A stretch of 64,000 bases of DNA, taken from positions 11,915,333-11,979,332 of the forward strand of contig NC_067299.1 in NCBI RefSeq assembly GCF_020740795.1. Direction: 5' to 3'. Shown here one piece after another: positions 10,627 through 20,200 of this stretch. Source of the stretch: Apus apus. Its lineage: Eukaryota; Chordata; Aves; Apodiformes; Apodidae. Position 1 is the first letter of the stretch. The number at the start of each line of letters is the position of its first letter. The notes under the pieces are model-generated. The model worked only from the letters and a program-made list of their open reading frames with translations. It was not told where the DNA came from and did no database searches. The translations under genes and the position numbers were made by a program.

Positions 10627-10975
10627 TGAGGAGCAGCAGAGTGGAGGAGTTTTAAAGAAAAGTCCCTTGGGTTGCATTTTAGCCCATCGGTAAGAGATAG
10701 GGGGACCACCAGGTGGAAGTGTGGAAAAGAAAACTTTGATAAAATACTGTAATCAGTGGTGGTCATTGTATAAGTTGGAAGATGGGGAGAAGTGGCCTTT
10801 TAAATGGAACTTTGAATTATAATACCTTGTTGCAGTTAATGTTATTTTTGAGATGAGAGGAAAAATGGGAGAAGCGGTGTATGCAGATATGTTTTTAACT
10901 GTAGCTGTAATAATTGTTTGTGTGAGTAACGTCCATATCCCAAACCCCCTTCCTCGTATCCTATAAGCTCTCAAG
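10627..10975 (+). pseudogene. gag: ERV B first gag matrix-like segment
   Basis: Contains the same matrix block as ERV A gag (SGGV, KKSPLGCILAH, IGGPPGGSV, TLIKYCNQWW), then a degraded continuation (LYKLEDGEK). TAA directly follows the AH(R) of the block, and an indel disrupts the frame near 10,800. There is no capsid after it; the sequence returns to T-rich leader-like DNA before a second gag start. Close kinship with ERV A gag suggests the two elements share a parent lineage here. Confidence 0.75.
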
Positions 10976-11295
10976 TTTAGAATGGGGATCCCCTGATTGG
11001 TTAACTTGGTTCCTGGGAATTTGTCCTTTTGTTACCACATTATGGTTTCTGTCTTTGTGATTTGAATAAGATTTGTCTGGTTATAGCAATTTTGATCTTT
11101 TGAATTACTTGGTCTGTTGCACTATGGTGTATTGATTGGGATCTGACTAAAATGGGAAAGAGACAGTCTTAAGGTGGTATTAGGAAAAAAATCTCGTTGT
11201 TTTACTTGTCTCTGTTAACTGTTAAAAAGTGTTGTTTAACTTGTGTCTGATGTTGTCTTCTTGTTTCACTTGTGTCTTGTATTTGTGTTATTAAA

Positions 11296-12430
11296 ATGGG
11301 TAATATATCTTCAGCAGGACGTGACATTACCAAATGCTCACCATTAGGATGTATTCTGGAAACTGGAATAAGTTTGGGAGTAACCCCTTGCCTGGAAAAA
11401 CTTGGTAATTCGTGGATAGCAATATTATATTGCAGTCAATGTGGTTTCGCAAACGTGAAGAAGGATGAGATGATATGCCATGTGTGGGTGGTTTTACGAT
11501 GGTAAAATGTAAGTTTAGTAAGGAAAGTTGTTATAAGTCAATGAAAGGGAATGAGAATATAGAGGATATGCAGTTAATGGTACCCTCGCTCTACCTTTCC
11601 ACCCTGGCAATATGAAGAGGAGTGAAAGGGGGCGAGTGGGCTTTTGGAGGATACAGATTCCAGTCAGGTGGCTGGAAGACTGGGGAGGCAGTGTCCTGCT
11701 GTTCATGACCCATTAAGACAAGCAGTCAAGATGGAGGGATGGCTTGTTGATGTGCATGTCCCTTTTAAAGCATTGGACTTGTTAAATTGGAAACAGCTTG
11801 TGTGGCCAATCCAAAGAAAGTGTTTGAGCTACTCAAAACAATCATGATATATAACCTCACCTGAGGGAATATCCAGGCATTTTAAAAAATCCTTTTTGGT
11901 AATGAGAAAAAGTGAATAGTTGGAAAAGCTAAAGAAGTGGAATGTAAATATCCAGAAGATTGCATTAATCATCTTATGCCCAGGGAGAATCCAGACTGGA
12001 ATCCTAACTCCAGGAGGAACATGGACAGATTAGAGGGATGTCAACAATTAATTTTGTATGGGGTCCAGAATGGGACCTGCAAACCAAACTGAACAAACTT
12101 GTGCATGAGGTTAAACAGGGGTCTAACAAAGCATTTTCAATCTCTTCAGAGAGACTATACAAGCCTGCTAGAAAATTGATATACTTGGACCTGGAAGGTA
12201 ACTGTAAAAATTTTAACATGTTGTTTACTGGTTGGTCTGCCCTGGGTAACAGAATGCGTGGCCAGCAAAAAGCAGAGGCCAGGGCAGAGTGAGACGAGTG
12301 AGATAATTGTCTATGAGGCACTGCTGGTTGGGTTAAATCAGTGTGTGTATTGTAAGCAAGAAGAGCATTGGAAAAGGAATTGTCCCCAGTCTTCGGCAGA
12401 AGGGGCTCCTCTAGGTCTAAATTAGATCCT
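11296..12430 (+). pseudogene. gag: ERV B second gag (matrix start, capsid, zinc knuckle)
   Basis: The ATG at 11,296 opens with Met-Gly-Asn-Ile-Ser-Ser, again a myristoylation-type start, followed by CSPLGCIL, a second version of the matrix motif. Capsid-like VPFKALDLLNW lies near 11,760 and a late capsid block (NFNMLFTGWSAL) near 12,215. One CCHC knuckle lies at 12,342-12,383 (CVYC, EHW, RNC). The capsid is broken by several stops between 11,845 and 12,110. A damaged third start-like string (MGKRQS then TAA) sits at about 11,150. Non-functional. Confidence 0.8.
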
Positions 12431-12499
12431 ATCTCTAAAATAGGGACAATAGATTGAAATAGGGACTCAGACTGACTGGGGGTGGAATTAAATTCCCTA

Positions 12500-12735
12500 G
12501 CAGAACAATAAAGCTGGGGAAGGACAGGGTTAATTTTTTGCAAATATGGGAACTAGTTATGCTGTTCTATATTCTTGCAAGGGACCCTTAGATAAGTTTT
12601 CTATACCAGTTGTTGGTATGACAGAGAAAAGAGATGTTAAGCCCTTTTTCCAACTCCTCAGGTGTTACCTGGGAAAATGGACCTTGCTATACATACCTGA
12701 ATGCCTGTTGCTGCTTTTAGGAGTCAATCACACTT
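12500..12735 (+). pseudogene. pro: ERV B protease with lost catalytic aspartate
   Basis: From 12,543 the frame reads Asn-Met-Gly-Thr-Ser where retropepsins read Asp-Thr-Gly, so both the catalytic Asp and the Thr are changed. The remainder stays open for 63 codons (from 12,546) and keeps the protease-like pattern VVGMTEKRDVKPF, YIPECLLLLLG to 12,737. A family relation is clear from spacing. The change appears in both copies, so it predates the duplication. Confidence 0.7.
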
Positions 12736-12737
12736 GA

Positions 12738-13055
12738 AAACAGGGAGCTGCAATGGTGGGGTTGGGGAGCCTCACTGACACCAGCTCTCCCTCTCCATTG
12801 GCTGGCCCAATGCTGGATCCAGGACTGGTCTTTTTCTGTATATAAAAATCACCACAAAGGAAGACTGCAGTGTGTTTGAGCCACGGGGTGGTGTGAGAGA
12901 CCAGCCCTCAGGACACGTACTTGCTGGAAAGGGTGTCAAAACCCCATTGTAGTCCCTCTCATTTGCATCCCAAAGGCCTTCCTGAGAGGATGGAGAAAAA
13001 GATAGGTATCCGAGGGGTGGAGGCCCACTCCAGCTGCTCAGTCTTACCGCTGCAA
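12738..13055. other. Unassigned segment replacing RT/RNase H in ERV B
   Basis: About 320 bases lie between the protease end and the integrase core where more than 1.5 kb of reverse transcriptase and RNase H would be expected. No RT motif is present. It contains TATATAAA near 12,840 and is richer in GC than the flanking viral sequence. It could be a fragment of another element or host DNA captured during a recombination. Present in copy 2 at about 53,455-53,760. Confidence 0.55.
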
Positions 13056-13808
13056 AATGGGTATAGATATTTGTTGGTGTTAGTAGATACCTTCTCAGGT
13101 TGGCCTGTGGCCTTTCCATGTCACACCAGTCAAGCAAAGGAAGCCAGTAAAATTGTATTGAAAGAAATTATTCCCAGGTTTGGAGTCCCAGAAGCGATCT
13201 CCTCTGATAAGGGATCACACTGTGTGTCATAAGTAGTTCTGCAGGTTAGTCAGTTCTTAGAAATTAATTGGAAATTGCACACGGCTTACCACCTGCAAGC
13301 AAGTGGACAAGTGGAAAAGATGCATAATTTGATAAAGATACAATTAAGTAAAATTTGTCAAGACTCACATTTAAGATGGGATTAAGGCCTCCCTATTGCA
13401 TTATTAAGGCTCTGAATCAAACCAAGAACTAAGGAAAAGCTGAGTCCTTTTGAAATTTTGTATGGAAGACCATTTCAAACTAGATACCAAGGACAGGATC
13501 TCACTCAGGTGGGAGGAATTAATATACAACAATATCTGATTGCACCAGGGAAACAATTGCAAGTAAATAGAAGGGTAATGTCTACCAGAGCTTGGGGTTT
13601 GGATGCCCTGGTGCATTTGTTTAAACCTGGAGATTTGGTTTATGTTAAAAGCATTTCAGAGGTGATCCTCTCAAAGAGAAATGGAGGGCCCCCTTTCAAG
13701 TTCTACTCACAACCTACATTGCAGTCAAGCTTGAAAAACATGACACCTGGATCCACTATTCCAGAGTCAAGAAGGCGCCTGGCAGATCATGGCAATCTCA
13801 ACCTGTAG
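13056..13808 (+). pseudogene. pol: ERV B integrase
   Basis: The DDE core is complete in spacing. First Asp codon is 13,086-13,088 (LVDTFSGWP), second 13,206-13,208 (SSDKGSH), Glu 13,314-13,316 (SGQVEK). The last two are separated by 35 codons as in retroviral integrases. TAA at 13,230-13,232 and another near 13,383 interrupt the frame. The C-terminal part (LSPFEILYGRPF, FKPGDLVYVK) reaches a stop at 13,806-13,808. Integrase inserts proviral DNA into the chromosome; this copy is inactive. Confidence 0.85.
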
Positions 13809-13855
13809 GACCCACATCTGTAAGACTGATGTGAAACTAATGTTAATGTTGCTAT

Positions 13856-15100
13856 GTCTTAATTTCAGGTTTATGGGAACAGTCATTCCTAGTTGGCCCT
13901 TGAGAAGGATCAGCTGATGGTTTCAAGTGGCCTTGGGAAGACAATACTGGGATGTCTGTCCATTTCTCCAAGAACTGCTTTATATGGCAACCCTATACTA
14001 GAAGTAGTAAATTGACGGAATGGCATGGAATGAACTTCGTGTTATGTCCAAACTTGACCAGTGTCACATTGGTATAGGTTAAGGAGTGCTTCCTTTGAAA
14101 CCAATGGAATAACACCTCCATAAACAAGGAGAGCAGAGGGAGACTCACTTGGGAGACCAGTAATTGGGAAAAAAATGACAAAATTTATGGACTGGACTGT
14201 CTGTACCCTACTTCATGGGTAATAATGAGTTCATGTGGAGAAACCTTTTTGGACAATGGGTCCATCCTAAACATTGGATAAAAGCTTATTCACAATTTGT
14301 GCAGTGCTATGACCTGTGGTGTGCAGGAAAATTGGTATTCTATAATATGACCAACCCTGAGGTAATGTACAAATTTTTAGTTTTACTGACACTCTACTTG
14401 GGTCAGGGAACCTATAATATTGGTTACTAGAATTTCAAGGGAAGGATATTGGAAATGCATTTTATGTGATCAACAATCCCACTTATACGAACCCTGCTTG
14501 TTAGAACATTCTGTCAATAGTTGCAAATGAATGATCCTGTCTCCTAATGTGTTTAAAATGCTTATAGAGGTTAGCGCTAGACATGTATGCTTAGTAACTA
14601 ACAGTTAATCAGTAGCTGAAGAATATGGAGTGGCCACCATGTTTCTAGGGTGTCTTAAAAATATAACCCGTTTTGACTTGGCACAGACAAACATATTCAT
14701 TTTTTGCATATACAGAGGAACAGGTGGCAATGTTTTGGCATTATGAAAGCTTGAACCTACATAATGCAAGCTTGTCTCTGGGGAAATTAAATGAGATATT
14801 GAACCAGTCTCAAGAACTTCGAGAACATTTGAAGAAGCAAAATAAAACCTTGGCTGAGTCTATAGTTAAAACAGTAATAGCCAAAGATGAACTTATTGGA
14901 TTGTCTAGTCAAAATGAATCTGAAACTGCTCATCATTGGTGGGATATCTTTACAGGATACTAACCTTCTGCAAAAAGAATCTTGAACGTTTTAATTCAAC
15001 CACTTTTGATACTATTGGTGTTTGTGATTATACTGACAGTTGTTAATTGTCTTTTATGGTATAAGGTGAAGAAACTGACTAAGAATTTGGGCTTTACCTA
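13856..15100 (+). pseudogene. env: ERV B envelope remnant
   Basis: A heavily broken frame follows integrase. Surface-unit-like sequence is scattered over 13,860-14,660 with stops in all frames. The best stretch is 14,673-14,963, 96 codons, with a transmembrane-subunit-like heptad region (KLNEILNQSQELREHLKKQ). A hydrophobic anchor (LLILLVFVIILTVVN) lies at about 15,000-15,050, followed by a lysine-rich short tail and a stop near 15,100. Position and hydrophobic profile identify env; many stops rule out function. Confidence 0.75.
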
Positions 15101-15152
15101 AGCTAATGAAATATGGAAATCTAGAAACTTTGTAAAGGAACTTACAAAGTTT

Positions 15153-15214
15153 AAAGAAAAGGGGGGATTGATAGTCACAGGGTACTCATTAGTAGATTCA
15201 ATAGAAAAATAGCC
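15153..15214 (+). repeat. ERV B polypurine tract and 46-base 3' LTR stub
   Basis: AAAGAAAAGGGGGGA at 15,153-15,167 is the plus-strand primer tract. From 15,169 the sequence matches the first 46 bases of the 5' LTR (through AAATAGCC) with a few substitutions, and then changes abruptly at 15,215 to ERVL LTR sequence. The rest of the 3' LTR, including its polyadenylation signal, is gone. Confidence 0.85.
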
Positions 15215-16210
15215 AGCTCCGAGGGACACCCACCTCTGCCCAGTCACACCCTGGTAAGAACCTATTTAAGAAGAGGTAAAAAAATGCTGTGCAGCAGCTG
15301 CAGGGAGAGAGATGAGAAACGGAGAGAGAGACAACTCTACAGACACCAAGGTCAGTGGTGTCAAGAGAGGGAAAGGAGATGGGCCATGTGTCAGAGGAGA
15401 TACTCTCCTGCGGCCCATGGGGAAGACTGTGATGTCACAGGAGGTCCCCCCACGTGCAGGTGTCCTCCACCTGAAGGACCATAGTGGAGCAGATGTCCAC
15501 ATTGCAGCTGATGGAGGACCCCATGCCACAGCAGGTAGACGTGCCCTGAGAGAAGCTGCAGCCCCTGGAGAGTCCAGAATGGAGCAGGCTCCTGGCAGGA
15601 GCTGTCACCTGTGGAGAGTACCCTGTGCAGGAGCAGGTTTTCTGGCAGGACCTATAGTCCATGGGGGACCCATGCTGGAGCAGTCGTTCCTGAAGGTCTG
15701 CACACTGTGGAAAGGAATCATGCTGGAGCAGTTTTTGAAGAACTGCTTCAAGTGGGAAGGACCCACATTGGAGAAGTTTCTGAAGGACTGTATCCCATTG
15801 GGGGACCCCCCACTGGAGCAGGGGAAGAGTGTGAGGATGAAGGAGCAGCAGAGGCAAAATGTGATGAGCTGAGAGCAATCCCCATCCCCTGCTCCCATGC
15901 ACTGCTCAGCAGGAGGAGGAGGCAGAAGATACAGGAGTGAAGTTGAGCCTGGGAATAAAGGAGGGACGATGGAGAGAAGGTGTTTTTAGTTTTGTTTTAC
16001 TTCTTCTGTTACAATTAATTGTCAATAAATTATACTGATTTCCCCAGGTTGAGTCTGTTTTGCCCTTGGTGGTGACTGGTCAGGAATCTCCCTGTCCTTA
16101 CCTCCACCCTCAAGTTTATATCATCATATTTTGTCCTGCTGTCTTGTTGAGAAGGGGGACTGATAAAGTGGCTTGGTGGGGACCTGGTGGTCAGCCAAGG
16201 TCAACCCACC
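15215..16210 (+). mobile_element. ERVL-type LTR (solo or partial)
   Basis: About 1 kb with the layout of avian ERVL LTRs: AACCTATTTAAGAAG near 15,260; repeated phrases of the type CCCATGCTGGAGCAG spaced 40-60 bases apart (15,480-15,830); GAAGTTGAGCCTGGGAA near 15,940; an AATAAA within CAATAAATTATACTG near 16,025; GAGTCTGTTTTGCCC; and a terminal CCAAGGTCAACCCACC. No internal ERVL genes are next to it. It cuts off the ERV B 3' LTR. Family assignment is from recall of the avian consensus. Confidence 0.75.
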
Positions 16211-17716
16211 TGAGGAACCATGACACACCCTGCGCAGGTGCAAGACTCAGTTTGTCTTCCCAAGAGCCAGAGCCCATTCCAGAACATGTACACCTATTTC
16301 ACAGGCATGAATGGAAAAGCAGGTGAACAGAGGCAGAGCAGCACCTTCACCAGCACCCACTTCACACAAAAGGCACCACCCCGTCCTCCTCTTCCTCTCC
16401 AGCTGGTCAGGACAGATGGTCAGCAGTGAGACCTGCACACACATCATTCCCTGAATTCCTGAGCATGGTAGATTCATGGGTCCCTTCAATATGGGCATGG
16501 GAATTAAGTTCAATTAAAGTCTATGGCTGGTTGACAAGCTACTCACCCAGCAACTGGTACAGATCGGGGCTCTTTCCAGCTTCCTCGTCAGCCAGTCCTG
16601 TTGCTGTTTCCAACCACGGGTCCCCAGGACCCATGGTCCCCTCTGCATTGCCAGCAGCCCGGCCTCTGGACCCACCGCCCCCTGGGCACAGAGTGGGGCC
16701 ACACAGAAAAGGAGTTGGAATCACTCTCCAGAAGGCAGGATGGATGGAGGTGGTCAGGTGCAGGGCTCAGGCAAACAAGCAAACCAACCAGCAGCTTTTG
16801 AGCCACTGGCTCCTTGATCCCCCCCCTTCTCTCCATTTTCCATGCTTATGCATCCCCTCATCTTCCTTGACTCCTCCCTTTCTCTGCGCTTGTCTCCTCC
16901 CAAACAAGGGACCTATCCCTGGGTAGCTTTTCCCCCTTGCTCCCAGGTTTGATACACCGGTGAACAGACGTGGTGCTTCAGGTGCTGTTCCCTAGGTCAT
17001 CTTGGACTTCCATGGCATTCCTGATGCTGCTTCCTGGGTGCTGCTGTCCCTGCCACTCCTCTCCCCAAAATCACTCCAGCTCTTTCTTCCCTTCTCTCTG
17101 AAGTGTGACCACCTCATCATATCATTCCCCGTACCTACCCAGTAAGATGTGGCTCTACCTCATCGCACTGTAACTCATGTCAGTGTCTCACTGGGTTTGC
17201 TCTGCTCAGCAAACTCAAACTCTTGCCATGCTCAGGAGGTCCCAGTGTCTGTTCAGGCAGCTGAGGCTCACGCCAGGCCCCAGTCATCAGCCCCTGTGCC
17301 TTAACGGATCCCCCACAGTTCCCTGCATGTCACATTTTCCCCCAGACTTTTCCAAGCCTCCATGTGTCTTCTTCATCCCGTGGTGCCTCGGAACACTCTC
17401 CTCTCCAGCCAGGCAGGGTTTCAGCCCTTTTGAGTGACTCTCCCTGTGTGCCCTTGTCTGCCTGCTGCCTCATTTTGCAGGTGCCCAGCATGGAAGTCCT
17501 TGCTTTGTACAGGAGATTGAACTGGACTGGAGCAGGGTTAGCTGTGAAAACTGGCACCTTTATTTCAAGAACTAAGTCAACTCACGCATTTGAGTGCATC
17601 CAAGGGAGCGTGGACAGGACAGAGCAGGCCTTTGACACCAAATCTGCCTTTGGATCAGCAGGCATTGCCCCAAAAGGAAATTGCCATGGAACACTGCAGC
17701 TTGCACTGAATCCTCT
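16211..17716. other. No recognised gene between ERVL LTR and acrosin 3' end
   Basis: Mixed-composition sequence downstream (in gene direction) of the minus-strand acrosin exons. Open frames up to 166 codons occur on the plus strand but show no family motif and no coding bias that I can see. Part of the region nearest 17,716 would be the acrosin 3' UTR. Confidence 0.5.
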
Positions 17717-19398
17717 TCATTCAGCAGCCCTCCCTGCTGCACGCAGTCCCAGCTGCACCAGGATCCAGTTGTAGAAGTGCTGTGTGGAAGTGTAAACCCC
17801 AGGCTGTCTTGCTCTTGCACATCCTCTCCCCCAGCTGGTCAATCCAACCAGCCAGAAGTAGTCACCACAGTTATCTTTGCAGACCAGAGGGCCACCACTG
17901 TCACCCTGCAGCAGAGGAGAGCAGCAGAGGAGAGAGTGAAGGTGGTGTTGGGTGGCCCCTGACAGCACTATGGGGTCTCCTCCTTACAGCACCTGCCTGA
18001 GCTGTGCTGGCTGCACAGAGAGGCTCTGCTCAGGGGCTGGAGATGACAGAACTGTGTCTGGAAGGGAGTTGTGGGGCTCTCTGTCCTGCACAGAGCTCCT
18101 GGAGCTGTGGAAGATGGAGGTTCCAGGATTGGGATCTGTACCCATGGGCTGCCAAGAGCACTGGCTGGGCCTCTGGGAGAAGGGGGCACTGAGCTGTGGT
18201 TGGGGAAGGGGAGGTGAGTCCCAGCAGTGGTGGGGACCCAGGGGAGGGTGACTTGTCAGGCAAAGCCTGCACTGGAGTCCTACCTGGCAGGTGTCGATAA
18301 CACCCTGTTCATAGCCAGCACACAGGTGGTGGTGGTGGATTTCCCCTCTGTACCACCAGCTGCTGTTACAGATGCCGGTACCAATGAGGTGCACCCTGGC
18401 CTCCTGCAGGACATCACTCTCGTTTACAGAGGCTGCTGTGAGCACAGAAAGGAATTAGCACCCTGCAGGTCGCTGCCAGTACATCGCCCCTGTCTGGGCA
18501 AACCCCTTCCCTGCAGCTTGGCTTTGCCTCTTGAAGGCTGGTGCTCCCCTTCTGTCTTGTTCTGCACAATGGGTCAGGCCCACCTCTCTCTGGGCAGACA
18601 TCCCCACAGCTTGACTCTGGCTTTGGCCCCTGCTCTCAGCAAGCCCAGCCTGGCTCCCCAGTGTGCCCAGTTGGCACTCAGGACACGAGGACTTTTTGGG
18701 AACTCACATCTGGCAGTGGTGGCACCCCAGCCACTGACGTAGCAGGTTTTCAGCTCTTGTACTCTCAGCGAGATGTCAGGCACACAGGCCAGCTGTATGT
18801 AGGAGCTGCACTGGACGGGCTGGTCCAGCTCCAGCAGGGCGATGTCGTTCCAATGCGTGGGTGCGTTATAGTGCTCGTGGATCAGGAGCTGCCTGATGTG
18901 GCGCACTTGGACCTCAGGGCCCAGCCGAGACAAGCGGTTGGCCCCGATCACCACGCGCCACGTGGAGATGTAGCTGGAGGGCAGATGGAGAGAGCGTCAG
19001 GGGAACAGGAGCCCTGAGCTGCAGCAGCCCAGCGGCTCCTGCCTTCTGCCTCCTACAGGGGAGAGGGAAGCAGCACTGCCGAGAGTGTAGCTGCTCTGGT
19101 CTTTGGCTCCAGGAACGTGAGGCTGGAGGCTGCCAGGAGGCAGGGGCACCAGCCCAGCCCTCTCCTGAGCAGGCTCCCAGCTGGGCTCTGAGTGCCCAGG
19201 AACTGGCCATGCTGCAAGAAGACGGGATGGGAGGAGGACGTGGTGCTGCAGACGGGGCACCTGCTTGTGCTGGGGGGACATCCTCCTTCCTGGTCCTCCT
19301 TACCTGGCATTGATGAAGCAGTGGGCTGCTGTGAGGACCCACTGTGGGCTGATGAGGGACCCTCCACATATGTGCCCTGAGCCTACTGTCCAGGGATC
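17717..19398 (-). CDS. ACR-like: Acrosin-like trypsin-type serine protease, 3' four exons, copy 1
   Basis: Minus-strand exons, in gene order: 19,398-19,304, 18,973-18,718, 18,435-18,294, 17,905-17,717, each with AG acceptor and GT donor and with compatible phases. The catalytic His lies in WVLTAAHCF (exon 1 listed), Asp in WNDIALLEL, Ser in GDSGGP at the start of the last exon. Asp six residues before the Ser (IDTCQGDS) predicts cleavage after Arg or Lys. The opening [19 protein letters not shown] matches bird acrosins, sperm acrosomal proteases. No frameshift or stop interrupts. The exons that should encode signal peptide, light chain and the IVGG activation site were not found upstream, so the gene is 5'-incomplete or a partial duplicate. 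Stop TGA at 17,719-17,717. Confidence 0.85.
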
Positions 19399-19429
19399 CT
19401 GGATGCAGAGAAGGAGTGAAAAAGGAAAG

Positions 19430-20200
19430 GGCCAGGAAGCAGGACAGAAGGATATAGTGAGAAGCGGTGGGACATGGAGCAGGAGGGAGAGACACACAAG
19501 AACAGTGACAGAGAGAGAGAGACAGAGACTTGGAGCCTCACAAGAGGGAGGGAGAAAGAAAGGGAGGGATATGGAGTCCTGTGGAGAGATACAGGAAGAC
19601 AAAAAATGGAAGTGGCATCAGGGAGCAGCAGAGACGGGTAGTAAAGAGATGGACAGGAAGAAGGAGAGGGACAGTGGGATACAGCATGCCAAAAACTCCA
19701 GAGACAGTGAGACGGACAGAGGGAGAGAGAAAGAGAAGGAAAGAGAGAGAGAAAGAGGATGTGAAAGGGAGCGAGACATACACTCACGGCAGGGAGGTTG
19801 GGACCTGATGGTCTTTAAGGTCCCTTCCAACTTTAACCATTCTGTGATTCTATGATTCTACATTGGTGGCAAGAGAAAAAGCATGACAGGCAAGAGGCCA
19901 GAGACGTGATGAAAAACAGGGAGGGATGCACATGGGGACAAAGAGGCAGAGAACAAAAAAAACAGCCATGGCCTGCAGGAGAGAGACAGAATTAAAGAGC
20001 GGCTCAGAGCCGGACAGAGAGCGCAAGGAAAACACAGGGGAGGGCAAAATGGTTGAACAAGAGAGGGCCTGGGAAATGAGAGAGGGAGAAACAGGGAGCA
20101 GGACACAGGGGCAGAGAGAAGAGAGGTACTGGGCGCAAAATAATGACACCAGGGAGGGAAAGGCAGAGGGGCACAGGCATAGGGAGGGATCCGGAGGCTG
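19430..20200 (+). repeat. Purine-rich low-complexity tract
   Basis: Dominated by GAGAGA, GACAGAGA and GGGAGGG runs on the plus strand, interrupted by a 64-base CR1 tail at 19,798-19,861. It occupies the place where upstream acrosin exons would be expected. Open frames in it are composition artefacts. Confidence 0.75.
19798..19861 (+). mobile_element. CR1 3'-terminal fragment
   Basis: GACCTGATGGTCTTTAAGG, then TCCCTTCCAACTTTAACC and the tail CATTCTGTGATTCTATGATTC, the hallmark 3' end of avian CR1 with its ATTCTATG-type repeat. Only the last 64 bases of the element are present. Confidence 0.9.

Larger units (their letters stand above)
8509..15214 (+). mobile_element. ERV B, copy 1: gammaretrovirus-like mosaic provirus
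   Basis: Order seen: 5' LTR (8,509-9,155), primer binding site, long leader containing an inverted LTR, two gag-type starts, nucleocapsid knuckle, damaged protease, an unassigned joining segment, integrase, env, polypurine tract, and a 46-base stub of the 3' LTR. Reverse transcriptase and RNase H are missing. The same structure is present at 49,206-55,917, so every rearrangement predates the duplication. Env and gag frames are broken at many points; the element is not autonomous. Confidence 0.9.

Noticed and set aside
19265-19855. Plus-strand open frame of 196 codons rich in Arg, Glu and Lys
   Set aside because: Antisense to an acrosin exon and then a GA-rich low-complexity run; no domain.
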